Below, one piece after another: positions 47,701 through 60,462 of a stretch of DNA of 64,000 nt (its first letter is position 1; the number at the start of each line of letters is the position of its first letter). Source of the stretch: Plecoglossus altivelis. Lineage: Eukaryota > Chordata > Actinopteri > Osmeriformes > Plecoglossidae. The notes beneath the pieces are model-generated. The model saw nothing but the letters and a program-made list of their open reading frames with translations. It did no database searches and was not told the DNA's origin. Where the stretch lies: assembly GCA_036571765.1 (NCBI GenBank), contig BROE01000003.1, forward strand, positions 11,436,223-11,500,222. Direction: 5' to 3'. A program made the translations under genes and the position numbers.

Positions 47701-48692
47701 GTTTATCAGATTTTCCTGGCATGATACACTCCTTTAGTAGTTATTGTGGGTTTCAAAATGAAATGTGCAAAAAGAGCTTATTTTACCAGTTTGTTTAATC
47801 TTAACAGAACTATTCATAGAATATTTTAAAGCTTGATGTCAATATCCTAAAACATTTTCACTGACTACGTGAAGAATTCTTGCTCCAGTGGAATTAATCC
47901 TGTGCTGCACAGTGTGTTAATGATTCCATTAAAACAGTAAATACAAAGAAGGAAGGAGCACAAAATGACTGAGGATCTTTGATAAGGACCTCTAAAAAAT
48001 AAAAATGGTAGTGTGAATTTATTGATAACTTGGTGCTATACTGCCTTATCTGAGAAAGCGTGTGATAAGGCAGCAGTTTAGTGTCTTTGTCAGGTCATTT
48101 AAATGAATGCACTGTGCTGCCATTATGAGTTATGAGTTCATAAGGAAGTCGAATAATGTAAGTGATCATTTTTACACCTAATAAGATAAACCTCCGAGAT
48201 AATTGCCCTTGAGCCTGTCCAAAGTTTAAGGTCTGTGCCTTTTGCCAGTAGGTGTAAAATGCTTCTAGGCATTGTGGGAAACATGGGTGCTTCAAGCTAG
48301 ATCATACAGATCATACAGTGGACCAGAGCTCTGCATTGTTCACTAGCTCAGCCCGTGCATAACTCTGCACGGGGTCTCAGCGAAGCTGTGGTCCTGTCAG
48401 GGTCCCACAGGGTGTGTTCTCATGAATCTAGCCACACCTAACCTTAACCCTTAGCTAATCTAAACTCCTTACGTGTCTTTCGGATCCTTCTTCGTAGGCC
48501 TACGGTGTGGTGTTCATACGCAGCATCAAACACAAACACACTCTGGCCAAGAAGTATTTCTCCCAGATCCCCATCATGGCCCGGTACCTCCAGGATGTCG
48601 ACTCACAAGCCGCCGCCCACTGCAACCTGCTGGTGACCAGGCCTGTCGCCACGGCGACAGCCCGGACTCTGACGAACACTTCAAAGACCTGA
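41376..48692 (+). CDS. iqub: IQ motif and ubiquitin-like domain protein IQUB (12 exons)
   Basis: IQUB is an axonemal protein linked to radial spoke RS1 of motile cilia and sperm flagella. Exons: 41376-41757, 41856-41990, 42226-42393, 42726-42901, 43925-44080, 44489-44699, 45124-45299, 45538-45708, 46111-46287, 46537-46788, 46966-47151 and 48498-48692. All phases agree and give 794 aa (human 791). The first 127 residues are acidic and low complexity. A ubiquitin-like fold spans about 128-228 (exons 2-3). The IQ motif VITLQTYARRWQARRLT starts exon 6 (about 340-356). A charged helical region follows, with conserved TGAERKAALC and QDERLDVLLTLKHTVK. Exon 10 has two CxxC pairs (Cys599/602 and Cys623/626), a probable zinc-binding knuckle. 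Exon 11 holds the conserved WSPWNCVLLTKDEA. Homology is clear to KYFSQIPIMARYLQD. The last 29 residues read in this frame do not resemble mammalian IQUB, while another frame does (see findings). AATAAA at 48875-48880 is a likely poly(A) signal. Confidence 0.94.
43681..43797. repeat. Degenerate TG minisatellite in iqub intron 4
   Basis: Imperfect repeats of TGTGTGTGCATGTCCG occur about five times, mixed with plain TG runs. The array lies about 130 bases before the exon 5 acceptor and is noncoding. Confidence 0.85.
44711..44782. repeat. Compound (GT)n(GTCTGT)n microsatellite in iqub intron 6
   Basis: About 34 bases of GT pass into six or so GTCTGT units. The array begins only 11 bases after the exon 6 donor (GAAA|GTGAGG), so length changes could affect splicing. 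Confidence 0.92.
45712..45783. repeat. Purine-rich GA/GACA repeat in iqub intron 8
   Basis: A GAGA run and a G9 stretch are followed by GACA repeats. It begins within a few bases of the exon 8 donor. Confidence 0.8.
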
Positions 48693-50462
48693 GGTGGCAG
48701 CGTTTAAACGCAAGGATCTCCCTCACCTATATCCTTAATTTCTCTTCTCTTCTCCTCTTCTTTAAAACCTTTGTCTATTAAATATACAGATTTGATTGTT
48801 ACGTAAGGGATTATCATTATTTCCACACAGTAGTGTCGTTTTATGGTGCACTGTAGTAGGTGCCAATCAACTGCAATAAAAATAATTATAATAATGGCGC
48901 AACAACCAATGTAACAGTCAAATTGCGAACCTTAAGAAACAAGAAAGGTTGTGTTTCTGTATCAGAAGGTGTGTGCTTGAGCCTTATCTTGATCGTACGA
49001 TTTGTTTCACTTTTTCAGAACATAGTGTAATATTAAATAGTGTGTCATTAAATGCAGACTCTCCTTTCAATGTAGCTCAATTTCAGCTCTAATAAAACTC
49101 TACATGTTTGCTATATAATGGACCAATAAATGGAATAATATGATTGCATTTATGATATTATTAATATATTACTGCCACTTCTACCGTCATGGAAAAATGC
49201 GTATTGTCTGATATTTATAGTGTGAACTTTGCCATTAATACCACATGTATCACAGAGTTCTAAGTTCACTGACGGTCTTTTGAAAGAAAGTCTGTCAAGG
49301 GGCCTATTAACTCTTTGTTGCCAGTGATAACAATGTCATAGGTGGATTAATCTGTCCTATCTACTTCAGAAGGACAGATTTCATTGGAGCTGCTTATGTA
49401 ACTTGCAAAACGTACGATTTACAGGCAATTCTGCTGTCTCTGGGTTTTCTCAGTATGTTTAGTTGTCAGCGATGTCCTAGTTCCAAACGGGGTTGTCCAC
49501 TAAGCAACATTGCAACAAGTTCCCTCCAAGGAAGTATCACATAAAGTACGAATAAATGAGAAAAAAAGGTTGGCTTACTTTTACATGTTAAAAAAGGAGG
49601 ACTTTTTATTGAGAAACAAATTGAGGTGAAAAAACCTGTATTATGTAGAATATCCAGTTTATAGACCCACCTCTGCTCAGTTCCCTGACAGAGATAATTA
49701 CTCTTAACCATTCTTAATAGTCATTTAAGGAATATTTTGGGGCTAAAATGTAAAAGATCAAAGGATTCTAATTAGTGTGGCTGGAATAAGATAAATAACG
49801 GTCCTAGAAATAGTTGTAAGATGAACAAGTCTGAAATGGTGCAATTAAGCGAAAGGGCAAATGGTTGTTCCCTGCCCTCAGGGCATGCTGAGAGATTGTG
49901 GGGACCCAAGTTTAAAAGAAATGGAGTTATCAAAAAGCTATAACAGAAAAGGTTAATTGCTTTCGGTTCTTTTCATTCTTTTCTTATTATTTTCTTTGAA
50001 ATTTCAGTGAAAGCCCTTGTTGTTGCATACAACCAGAACTCTTAGCAGACGTTGTATATTTTTGATTAAGACCCTTAAAGTGCTATCAGTAGAGTTTTTC
50101 ATTGTTTAGATTTGTGTTTTGTTGCATTTTTATACATCATCACTTTAGATTTAATTCCAGTCTTGTATGCAGACCCAATGGTCATGAGGAGTGCATTTCT
50201 CTTGCAATTCTACAGATTTGTTGTACATGTACTTGACCTATATGGGAGTCGAGAGCCAATGGAGGCGAGAGTTCAACTGGACAGATCATCTACACTCATC
50301 ATGGAATGGGGTCAACGTCAAATGTAAACAATGGTGAAAACGATTTCCATAGTTAATTGGTCACACATACTGTACAATACTGCACCAGAAATAAGGAAAT
50401 TCGATGGCATCCATTTCGCAGGAAATTTTGCCATGTGGTCTGGACAGCATTCCGAGAAAGCG

Positions 50463-50690
50463 ACATGTTCAAGGAAGTCTGTCAATGAGACATAGCAGTC
50501 ACTTGGTCAACAGGTTCAAAGGGGTCTGAGAAAATCCTGCTTCAAAGACAGTTATTGCTCTGCATATTTGAATTCTAATGGTTTATTTTGCCTGCTAAAA
50601 TCAGAGGTTGGATACAATTGCATTATGCAGACACTCACCTTGTCTAAGGAAGGAGTCGGAGTGGCATGCAGAACAAAAAGAAACTGGATT
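50463..50690. repeat. Degenerate direct repeat, distal copy, upstream of slc13a1
   Basis: ACATGTTCAAGGAAGTCTGT continues as CAATGAGACATAGC (50463-50496) and is matched, with about 3 differences in 34 bases, at 51265-51298. Later shared blocks, ATTATGCAGAC (50622) and TGTCTAAGGA (about 50641), recur in the same order in the proximal copy at 51372 and 51415. Confidence 0.6.
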
Positions 50691-51264
50691 TGTGTACCTT
50701 TTACTTACTATCTCAGGTAGACATATGACACCAAACATGCTGCTCATTTGACTTCTTTACGATTACGTCAATGAATCAAAATGAAAGTAGAGACTATTTT
50801 TCTGGCTGGAACATGGACAACATTAATATGTCTAAGTAATACTATACAACATGGCCTAGTCTGTATGGTCATCAGATCTACAACCCCAGAAAAATCAGTA
50901 GGGAAACACAAGGTCAAATGAAGCAAAGGCATAATTATTGTGCACAAAAAATGAAGTAAAGGCACAATTAATATTCATGTTCATGTGCACACTCATTTTG
51001 CCCTGTGTTTTGGTTGCTTTAGCTTCGCCATTCTAAAGCAAGCCTAACCCAGGTGAGTGCAGCATATTGGTACACATTACTGCCTTGTGGAACAGGTCTG
51101 ACCTAAACACACACCTCACTCCTACCACACAGACACGAGATTGACACCATTATAATACATGACGTTACAATGTCAAAATTCTGGGAAAGCCGTCATGTTC
51201 TGAAAATGTTGCTGACTGGGCCTTTAATACACAAACAGAACATTAAGAGGTGGGGAGATGCAGC

Positions 51265-51460
51265 ACATGTTCAGAGAAGTCTGTCAATGAGACATTGCCA
51301 CACACACAAGACTGCACAGGTGAAATCCAAGTAATGATGCTCAATAAATAAAGGCAGTTGGGTAATAACCTATTATGCAGACGCATGCACTCCTACTGAA
51401 TACAGGTGCCTCCTGTCTAAGGATCAAGGGTTATGGGTATGCGGAAAACAAGGCTGAACA
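51265..51460. repeat. Degenerate direct repeat, proximal copy, upstream of slc13a1
   Basis: Partner of the segment at 50463-50690, in the same orientation about 800 bases downstream. It ends about 85 bases before the TATA box of slc13a1. Spacing between shared blocks differs by tens of bases, showing indels since the duplication or a shared mobile-element origin. Confidence 0.6.
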
Positions 51461-51544
51461 AATCAAGTACATTCAAATACGACACAAACACAAATTAGTC
51501 AAATATTGCACATTTCAGTGCATGCTCAGTGACTGACCATCAGC

Positions 51545-51554
51545 TATAAAAGGG
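51545..51554 (+). promoter_or_regulatory. TATA box of slc13a1
   Basis: TATAAAAGGG lies 133 bases before the start codon, with no intron needed between. A start site near 51575 would give a 5' UTR of about 100 bases. The match to the TATA consensus is excellent; use is inferred. Confidence 0.65.
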
Positions 51555-51677
51555 ATAAGCTTCACGATAAACTTTACGACCGGCTGCAAGGGGCGAGATA
51601 GCTAAAAGGTGAGTTTGCCTGTTGAAGCTGTCAGTGCTGTCCAGAACTTGTCAGCGAGAAAGAGAGCAGCTTCAACC

Positions 51678-54600
51678 ATGGAGGCTGTGAAGACGGTTCT
51701 GAAGGTGATGTGGAGGTACCACAGTCTCATCATCATCCTCCTAACGCCCTCGCTCCTGCTGCCTCTCCCTCTAGTCATTGGGACCAAGGTGAGAAACGCT
51801 ACTGCCACACAACCAGACAAGCACCTCACAAGCACGGTCAAAGCAGTAGTTTGGTATACTGTCAACATCCTTTGCATACACATGCTAGAATGTACTTTTA
51901 AAAGTGTAGTAAGTAGGTTGTGTGGACTGGTGCCTACACACGTGGTTCACATTTAGCCTGTCTCATATATTCAAGATTTTGAAAAGTAGTATGTATTCTG
52001 TATTTGTATAATATAATTTACTAGAATAGAATAGAAGCAAATCAACGTGTTTGAAGGTTTATTGGGAACTGAAATGACCTGCCAGGAAAAAATCTGTGTT
52101 ATCATCTGTATTATCCATCCCTGTCATTACATAAGTGACTGTTAGTCTATTGATTTAAATAAATTCTCCCCTTTTCCTCAAAAGCCTTGAGTGACACATC
52201 ATAATCAAAACAACAACAATATTTTCTATGTCTATTTTGACCAACCGGTACATAAATTGTGTAGCAATTTACAACTTTTCAATGTAGTTCTTTGCAGCAC
52301 TAGTTCTATTATTAGTTTGCACCTACTGTGCATTATTACCATCACAGTATCACTATAAAAGAAACGCCCCATAGATAACTTTATCAGCTGAAGTCACTGA
52401 GTTGTTTGGTATAATCTATTTACCTTTATTGTTAATTGTCTCACCCTGCTATAGGTGGCAGAATGTGCGTTTGTCCTCATACTGATGGCTATTTACTGGC
52501 TGACGGAAGCCTTGCCCTTGTCGGCCACAGCCATGCTGCCAGCCCTTCTCTTCCCCCTGTTCGGCATCTTGAAGTCTAACGAGGTGAACGCTTTACAACA
52601 CCACCTCCTCACAACATCCCATCATCTTTTCTTTCAGAACAGTTGTCACCAAAAAAAAAAAACTTTTTTCACTTTCCCTCTCGACCCCCCACCACCCCAA
52701 ATACACACACATCATTTCAGGATGTATTTTTTTGGATGCGATATCCAAACTGAACAATGGTTTGTTTTTCTCATGCTTCTCTTTTGTCCCCCAAAATGTC
52801 TTATTCCATGTCAGGTGGCTAAAGTGTACTTCAAAGACTTCCACCTCCTGTTGATAGGGGTAATCTGCCTGGCCACGTCCATTGAGAAATGGGGCCTTCA
52901 TCGAAGGATAGCTCTCAGGCTGGTCACCATGGTGGGGGTCAACCCTGGATGGTGAGTTCTCCTTGGAAACGTTTTGTGACCTTTCTGAAACCGTAGCTCA
53001 TAGACAATATGTGGGCACATGCTGCAAGTCAGTGCAGCATGTGAGACTGTGTGTGTGTCTTTGTGTCTGTCTGTTTGTATTTGTGGTGTGGGTATACATG
53101 ATGTAATCCAGGAAAACCTTGAAGTAATCTCTTAGTCCCTGTTTTATTGCTGTAGAAGCAACAGTTTGCTTTGTGTTAACCAATGCATACAAAGTTAACC
53201 TGGCTGCTCTGTTTCGTAGGTTTCTGTAACATTGATATGTAAGGGTCAAGGTCATGTGTAGCCATATCTTAAAGACAAATAATGGAATGAATGATCAATA
53301 TTAGGAGAGAAGATGCGTAACCAAGGTGATCTGACTGAACGGACTCCTTAAAAAGAACCACAATTAGAATCCTATTACAGGCAACAAAAAGGGAGGAAAG
53401 AGGGGCAAAAAGAGTGAGGAAAATGATGAGCTATTACTGATGAGCGAAGCAATGACACCTGTGACAGCATGTTGCATAGATCAACCAAATATTTCCAACT
53501 AAAAGTTCCATGTTTATTTGTAGAAACTTGTGTGATGTAAAGTTTACTTACAATTTCTCCAAAATGCATATGCCCAAGCAAAGAAAAATCTGTAAAAAAT
53601 GTGCATTTATTTTTATTTTACCACAGGAAGGGAGATTCAAATTGGCATGTATTATATACCTAAACTAATTGTTTTACCAACCATACTGGGCCATTTTTCA
53701 ATTTTTGTGAATCAAACTTCAGGCATATAAAAAGCCACCCTTCCCGTTCACACTTGCTGTTGATTACTTGAACGTGTTCAGCACACGGACCTCATTTTCC
53801 CCCCTCCATGTCCCCTTCCATGTCCCCTTCCCAGGCTTATGCTGGGCTTCATGTCCGGCTGTGCCTTCCTCTCCATGTGGGTCAGCAACACCTCCGCCGT
53901 CGCCATGGTGATGCCTATTGTGGAAGCCGTCATCCAGCAGATCATAAGGTCAGAGGAAGAGGCTGACGAGCGGCGCTCCAGAGCGGCTACAGGTGTCAGC
54001 AACTTCGCTCTGCAGCTGGATGGTGGGTCTCTTGGCTTTAGGTCACAGTGCTGTTGAGCTCGATACCTGTTTGGGAATGATGACTGTTTTATTGTTTGAC
54101 TTGTTGTGTTTTGTGGTTGTATTTTGTGCCTCTAAACACTGTACATTTCTTTTTATTCTTTTAAAGAAATTATCGGACAAAGTGAGAAGGAGAAAGAGGA
54201 TATTATGAGGTAGACAAAAAGAAGTTTTGTTCAGTTTTGAAGTTTCTGAGTTACTTCTTAGTCCAACTGATACAGCAATGTTATGCCACTGTCATGTTGT
54301 CTGTCCACAGTAGTAAAAGACAAGATCCAGAATTTCAAGTGTACACTATTCCTGATAGTGAATTTCCCCCAAACAGAACTGTAAGTACAAAATAGAACCA
54401 CACAATTTTAACTAAAACCTGAAAAAACACGTCACTTTCAGGCCAGTATCATCATGCATTGGTTTTTATTAGAACTAAATGTATTGATGAGAAATTATCT
54501 GTTGTTATAATGAGACTTATGATGTTGGGAGATTTTTTATTATTACAGTAAAAAAACCATATTGAATTGTCATGCTTTAGAAACAGTATGACTCTTCAAA

Positions 54601-57600
54601 TATCGATTTCAGCTTTGGAAATCTAGAGTTCACTTCAAGTAGTGTTTTATGACACTGTCCCTTTATGACCTTTTTCCCTCAGCTACCTGGACGAAAACAA
54701 GATAACATGATCTGCAAGGCTCTGTGCGTCAGCATTGCCTACTCATCCAGCATGGGCGGGATCGCCACTCTACCTGGGACGTCCCCCAATCTTATCTTCT
54801 CAGAGTACATCAATCAGTATGTGCTTTATTTAACTGTACCTTCATAATCAGATGCGAGCTTGACTTGTGTGTTTATGCTTGGACAGACGCTGTTGCCCTG
54901 AGGATTGATATAGTCATATCAGAGATATATTTCGTTTGTATTGTAAAATACGCTTACAATAGGATGATACACTAAAATGATTAATCATCCATGTTGTGCA
55001 CTTGAATTTTTTGTAATGGGAGTCCTGTTTCAGGTTTTACCCAGACTGCGACCAAGTAAACTTTGGAAACTGGCTCCTTCTCTGTGTCCCCATCAGTATC
55101 GTGATGCTGCTGTTGTCATGGATATGGCTGTACTGGTTGTTCATTGGCTCTGAGTGAGTGCACACTGCCTTACCTCACTTGTTTGCAGTGTATACTGCTC
55201 TGCACTTACATTTCTTCTACTCCAGAACTGACGTTGATATGTACTGACCACTACATATTTCTTCTAACACACCAGATCAGTATTGTCATGTTTTTAGTAT
55301 ATACTGTATATGTATCATATGAAAATTATATGGCATATTTAAAGCCAGCATTTACAGCTAAGAGTACAGCTAATAGTGCAGCTATGTACAAGTCAACGCC
55401 TTTGAGTGAAGTATAGAATATTAACAGACAACAATATATTATAGTTTCATTACACCATTCTGACCACCATCCTGATTCATTATCCAGTGCGTTCTACTTG
55501 TTTAGGCATCATGCCTGTCCTGTGTTTTGAAGAAGATGAGTTTATTATTAGTGTTGGAGATTGAACATTAGCTGTCTGATCCCAATCAGAGAGGCACATA
55601 TCCAAGACGCTGTCTTTTCGTATTTGTCAGCGATGTTCAAATACCCCATTCTTTCTTGCATCAATAACGTTCTTTCTCACTCTCCCTGTCTCCTTCTCCC
55701 TCTCTCACTCTATCTTAATCGATCTCTGTATCTCTTCCTCTCTCACCCACACCTACACACACACACAGTTTCAGGTCTCTGCTACGCTGTGGACGACAAC
55801 CGTCAGAGAGGGAGAAGGAAACAGCCCGCGTCATTCAGGAGGAGTACAATTCTCTGGGGCCTATGAGGTGAGGCACCATTTCTTCCCTGAGTGTTAGGGA
55901 TCATTGAGATGTTTAATTATACATTGATTAATTTAGACAAACAATTCAAACACGCTACGCGTATTTTCTCTTCCCCCCCTTCCTAAACAGACATGACTGA
56001 TCGATCAAGTCTGTCTTGGTTAGCTGACTCTATCCTTGAAAATGACAAATTATTGGGCCTTGCCTGTGTAAGGCACCCAATACTGTATGATCCCATAGGT
56101 TTTGGTTTCAAGATTGGTGGTGTAGAAACATGTCCTATCCTCCTGTGCCAGCACTACACATGCCCTGTTGCTCATTATTTATGTTCTGTGGTGTCTCGCG
56201 GATGCGACTGTCCGCACCTAAACCCACACCCATGTTTGAGTCTGTGGCTCCTTGTTTCCCTCTCCTGCTCCGTGCAGTCCCCAGGAGGTGGTGACCCAGA
56301 TTATCTTCATACTGATGGCTCTTCTGTGGTTCACCAGGAAGCCTGGCTTCATGCCTGGCTGGGCCAACCTCTTCCCTCAGTAAGTTTTGCCATCACTGGT
56401 AGATCTGTTCGTTTTGCAATCTACACCTATTAACAACATAACGTTTTGCAAGACTTGGTGCTAGACACAAACAATATCAGGATTCTGCATTAATAGGGCT
56501 TGGTTTTTAGTATTATTTGCAAGGTCCTAACACCTCGAGCATTCATTACCTATGGTGGAGAGAAATCAAGAAAAGCAGGATGTATATTTTCTCTAACTGA
56601 CTTGTTCTGTGTTGACGCAGACATGCCGGCTACGCTACAGATGCAACCGCTGCCTTGCTGCTTGGACTTCTCCTGTTTGTCATCCCAGCACACGGACCAT
56701 CTGCCAAGAGTTTTGGTAGCCATCTTTTCGCAAACCTAATAATATGAATACATTCATTGAGCAGAATGTTTCATCCAAGGAAGTATACAGCCCGGGGGGG
56801 ATTTAAACCTGCAATTTCTGGAACTGTGGCAAAGAGCACGGAGTTATACCCTCCCTCTTTTGGGAATTCTCAAATAACTGACCTTGACCTGAACTTGACC
56901 AATAAATCCTTGTAAGATGTCAGGTATAGCTCGTACATGAGCAGAGCCTACAGGCCACTGTTGTTTAGAACATTTAAGCTTCTCAGCTACTGAGAAAGAA
57001 ATTCATCCTTGTTTTTACACTTAATTCTCCTGATATGGTTCCATGACCTCCATAGTAAGTAAATATTCTCTTAGAATACATGTACAACATGGAAGGTATG
57101 TCTAACTGTTGCTACACAGACTGTGGCAACATTTCTTTGGAAGGGAGGATAAAGAATCGTATCTATCTCCATGCAGAGGCCATGATCACGTGGAAGGAGT
57201 TCCAGGCAGTCATGCCATGGGAGGTGGCCCTGCTTGTTGGTGGAGGTTTTGCCTTGGCTGAGGGCACCCAGGTACAGTTTACCCCATCTTAATCATGTTC
57301 CCCCCTCATACCAAGCTTTTAGAGCCTTCTTCCCACATTATACACCTTCCCTAAAGCTCACGTCATACCTTCACACCTTGCTTACACCCTCACCTCAAAT
57401 GTCCCCTATACCCTACACTATCCTTACACCTTCCCTAGACTTTACGCCTCTCAGACACCTTGACACACCCCTGTAGAAATCTATTCACAAGTGAAGGCAG
57501 GCAATGGATTTACAGGTCCAACTCTAGCTGATACCAAGTCATATTTTTTAAATCCACAGGAGTAGTAAGGGTTCGGCCTCGGGGTTCATCAGAAATGGGC

Positions 57601-59355
57601 TGCAGATTCCGTTAAAAAGCCTGATATGAATGTTGACCATTAGCCAAAGAAACTTCAGTGCGTCAATACACAGACGTTTTTCAAATGCTGCCATACTTTG
57701 CATTACTCATTAAGGTTAAGTCATTAATATCCTGCTGATAAGTTGCTAGGTAACATGGCGCATGTTGTGTTCTCTGCAATTTACATTATATATTTGAATG
57801 CAGAACATAGTCTCTACATGGATTCAGTCAAAACTCTAAAAGACAGTAATATATAGACAGAAATATCTGTGAATTGTCGAATACAGCACAGCTAAAGATG
57901 CTGTTTTCTAGTATAAGAATTGTATTGATTTCACACTTAATTCCTGAGTATGTGTGTTTCTGCCACATCTGCAGGTGTCCGGTCTATCGTCCTGGGTGGC
58001 AAACCTGCTCACCCCTCTAGGGAACCTCCCCGTCATAGCAACGGTCACCATCGCCTGTGTCATCGTCACCTCCATTACAGAGGTGGCCAGTAACGCAGCC
58101 ACCATCACCATCTTCCTGCCCATCCTCGCTCCATTGGTGAGCTCATTGTTCTCAGTCCATCTGCATCAAGATAAATAATAATGATAATATTCACAGATAG
58201 ATGTCCCCTGTCACTAGGTCCAACATTGGCTATTACTGTGGATAATAGTTGGTATTTGGTATATATTACTGGTTAAAATTCTAAATTGAGTTGAATGGAT
58301 TAAAGGTGTGTATGAGAATGACCTTTGTCTAATAGGGATTGCAGTCCACAGTATAATCCTACAGTGCGTGCTACAGTTAAGAAATGTACAGCTTCTAAGC
58401 TGTTCCTCTGAGACATAAATCTGAGATTTCATCAATGACTGAGGTTCCTTTCGTGGAGCTGAGATTCCGTACCGTTTGTTTCCATGCTGCTGTTCCCCAT
58501 AGCCCTTTGTTTGGACTGCTATTATTCCATGAGAACATTGGGGTAGGCCAAATGGCAAAATATGTATTATGCAATTATTTCAGTTGTACATGCAATTGAA
58601 GGGGAGTTCTTACATTGCCACTGGGGGCTATTAGACATCATTAGCCATGTGAAATGAACATGTTCATAGTGAATACATTGTTGACTAGGAAAATGACTCT
58701 GCACTGAAAAAGGCACATAAACAAGGATTGCAGATTGTAAATGGAGTATACTTAAAGGATGGGTTTTGTTGTTGCGCAAACAAAAGCATACATCACCACA
58801 TCAACAAATGTGCAGCATATTTGATCATAAGCAACTGGAGGCATTAAAGAGCTGTACTTTGCGGTAAACAGGTTGGGTTTTTTTTTACAATGTGTGCATG
58901 TGTATTCTGCAGGCTGAGGCAATCCAAGTGAACCCACTCTACTTGCTGATACCCACAACCCTCTGCACGTCTTTCTCCTTCCTGCTTCCTGTGTCCAACC
59001 CATCCAATGCCATCGTGTTTGGCTATGGTCATCTACGTACCATTGACATGGTGAGTATTGAGTGAGCAGTGCCCATTTTGGTATTAACTCCTGGTACCAC
59101 ATAACATTGCATTGCTTAGAAGCATGTTGTACCGATGATTTAATGTAAAGACATCACACACTGGTCCTTAAAGGGCATTCTTCCTGTTTTCCTTCCATTC
59201 TATGATTCTAGGTGAAGGCGGGGCTTGGCACAAACGTAATCGGTGTCCTTGTGGTGATACTGGCGGTAACAACATTGGGAGTACCCCTGTTTGGACTCAA
59301 CACCTACCCTGACTGGGCGCCCGTCTTACTTCCCTCCAACAGCACTGGCCTGTGA
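51678..59355 (+). CDS. slc13a1: Solute carrier 13A1, Na+/sulfate cotransporter NaS1 (15 exons)
   Basis: This is an apical sodium-dependent sulfate transporter of kidney and gut (DASS family). Exons: 51678-51788, 52455-52583, 52815-52951, 53835-54022, 54167-54209, 54311-54380, 54683-54816, 55034-55153, 55769-55867, 56278-56379, 56621-56715, 57177-57271, 57975-58136, 58913-59050 and 59212-59355. Phases agree and give 588 aa (human 595). The start MEAVKTVLKVMWRYHS is followed by a hydrophobic segment. DASS substrate/Na+ motifs are present: SNT at 143-145 (MWVSNTSAVAMVMPI) and SNA at 480-482 (EVASNAATITIFLPI). Other conserved blocks are YFKDFHLLLIGVICLATSIE, GTSPNLIFSEY, ITWKEFQAVMPWEVALLVGG and GYGHLRTIDM. 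A hydrophilic loop covers exons 4-6. N584 in the tail (SNSTGL) matches the usual C-terminal N-glycosylation position. Its place beside iqub favours slc13a1 over slc13a4. The acceptor of exon 9 is built on an AC microsatellite. Confidence 0.95.
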
Positions 59356-60462
59356 CTCCTTGGGATGAAAGCGTGACTGAGATGACCTCAGGAAGGAAAG
59401 AAATATGGTCAAGTAAGGACCAAGAGAGTGGACAAAGATGAAACGCAGCGCACAACAGGGTTCTGGATAGTTAGCTACTGAGGCTGATGGATGGTGGTGA
59501 AAAGTGCACAGGTTGAGGCAAGGGAGTATTGTCCTCCCGAAGTACACAATATCATGGTCCACAGATTTTAAAATGTCATTTGAGGACAAATCAATCAACT
59601 CTAGAGGACACTGTTTAGCTAGTATTGCACTGCACCATGATGTAGTTTAGTGAAATGTGCACCATTGTTTTTGAATTGGAACATTATGTTTTGTACCACA
59701 AGTACAGCACAGGTCCTTGTGTCCTTGTCCTTGTGCAGAGGATTGATTTTGTCACACTTTATTTGTAAGCAATCCGTTTTTCCCATCCAATAGGAGCTTT
59801 AGAGTGGCAGTTACAGTGAATGTGTGATTAACTAGAGACCACGAAGAAAAGGAAAGACAGAAAAACTGTCTGGCTGACTGCTGTGTCTCAGTTGTCATCA
59901 TTACATAATGTGAATACAATGCTACAAATCACTGGTAGCTTGTTTACCTATACGTAAACGCTCATTACATAGGAAAGATGTTCTAAGTGCTGTACATCGA
60001 CGTGGTTTTTAGTGAAATGTTGGTACTTTGTCAAAGTGTATTGATTGAAGGTATATATTTTTGGAGGACATTTTTGGAGTTGAAGTTGAAAATTCCTCTC
60101 AAGAACTCAGCGAACAATTTGTAATTAAATGTATATATTTTTTTTAGACATTGGTGTATGAGAATGTTTGTGTTGCTGGTAAAGAGCCATCATAACCCTT
60201 CCTTGTGAGGAGTTTTGACTTATGAGGCACATTAAGATGTAAGACTGCATCTTGATTTCTCTGTCTCCCTGGTTCTACTTGAGTACTGCAACTAGTACTA
60301 AAGTACTTACAAGACATTCTGTCTTGCCCTACATAAAAGCTGTTGCTAAAGGAGAGCTGTTCCACTTAGTTCACAATCCAATCAGCACACCTGATTCAAA
60401 TAATTAGATTGTTGTTGCGTCAATCAATCTGATTGGTCACTTAGTAGCTCTTTAGGGACAGA

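Larger units (their letters stand above)
48693..51544. other. iqub-slc13a1 intergenic region
   Basis: The left end is iqub 3' UTR (AATAAA at 48875-48880). No coding exon is recognised; a 71-codon ORF at 50112 has no known domain. The right half contains two degenerate copies of the same segment (about 50463-50690 and 51265-51460), the second leading into the slc13a1 promoter. Confidence 0.5.
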
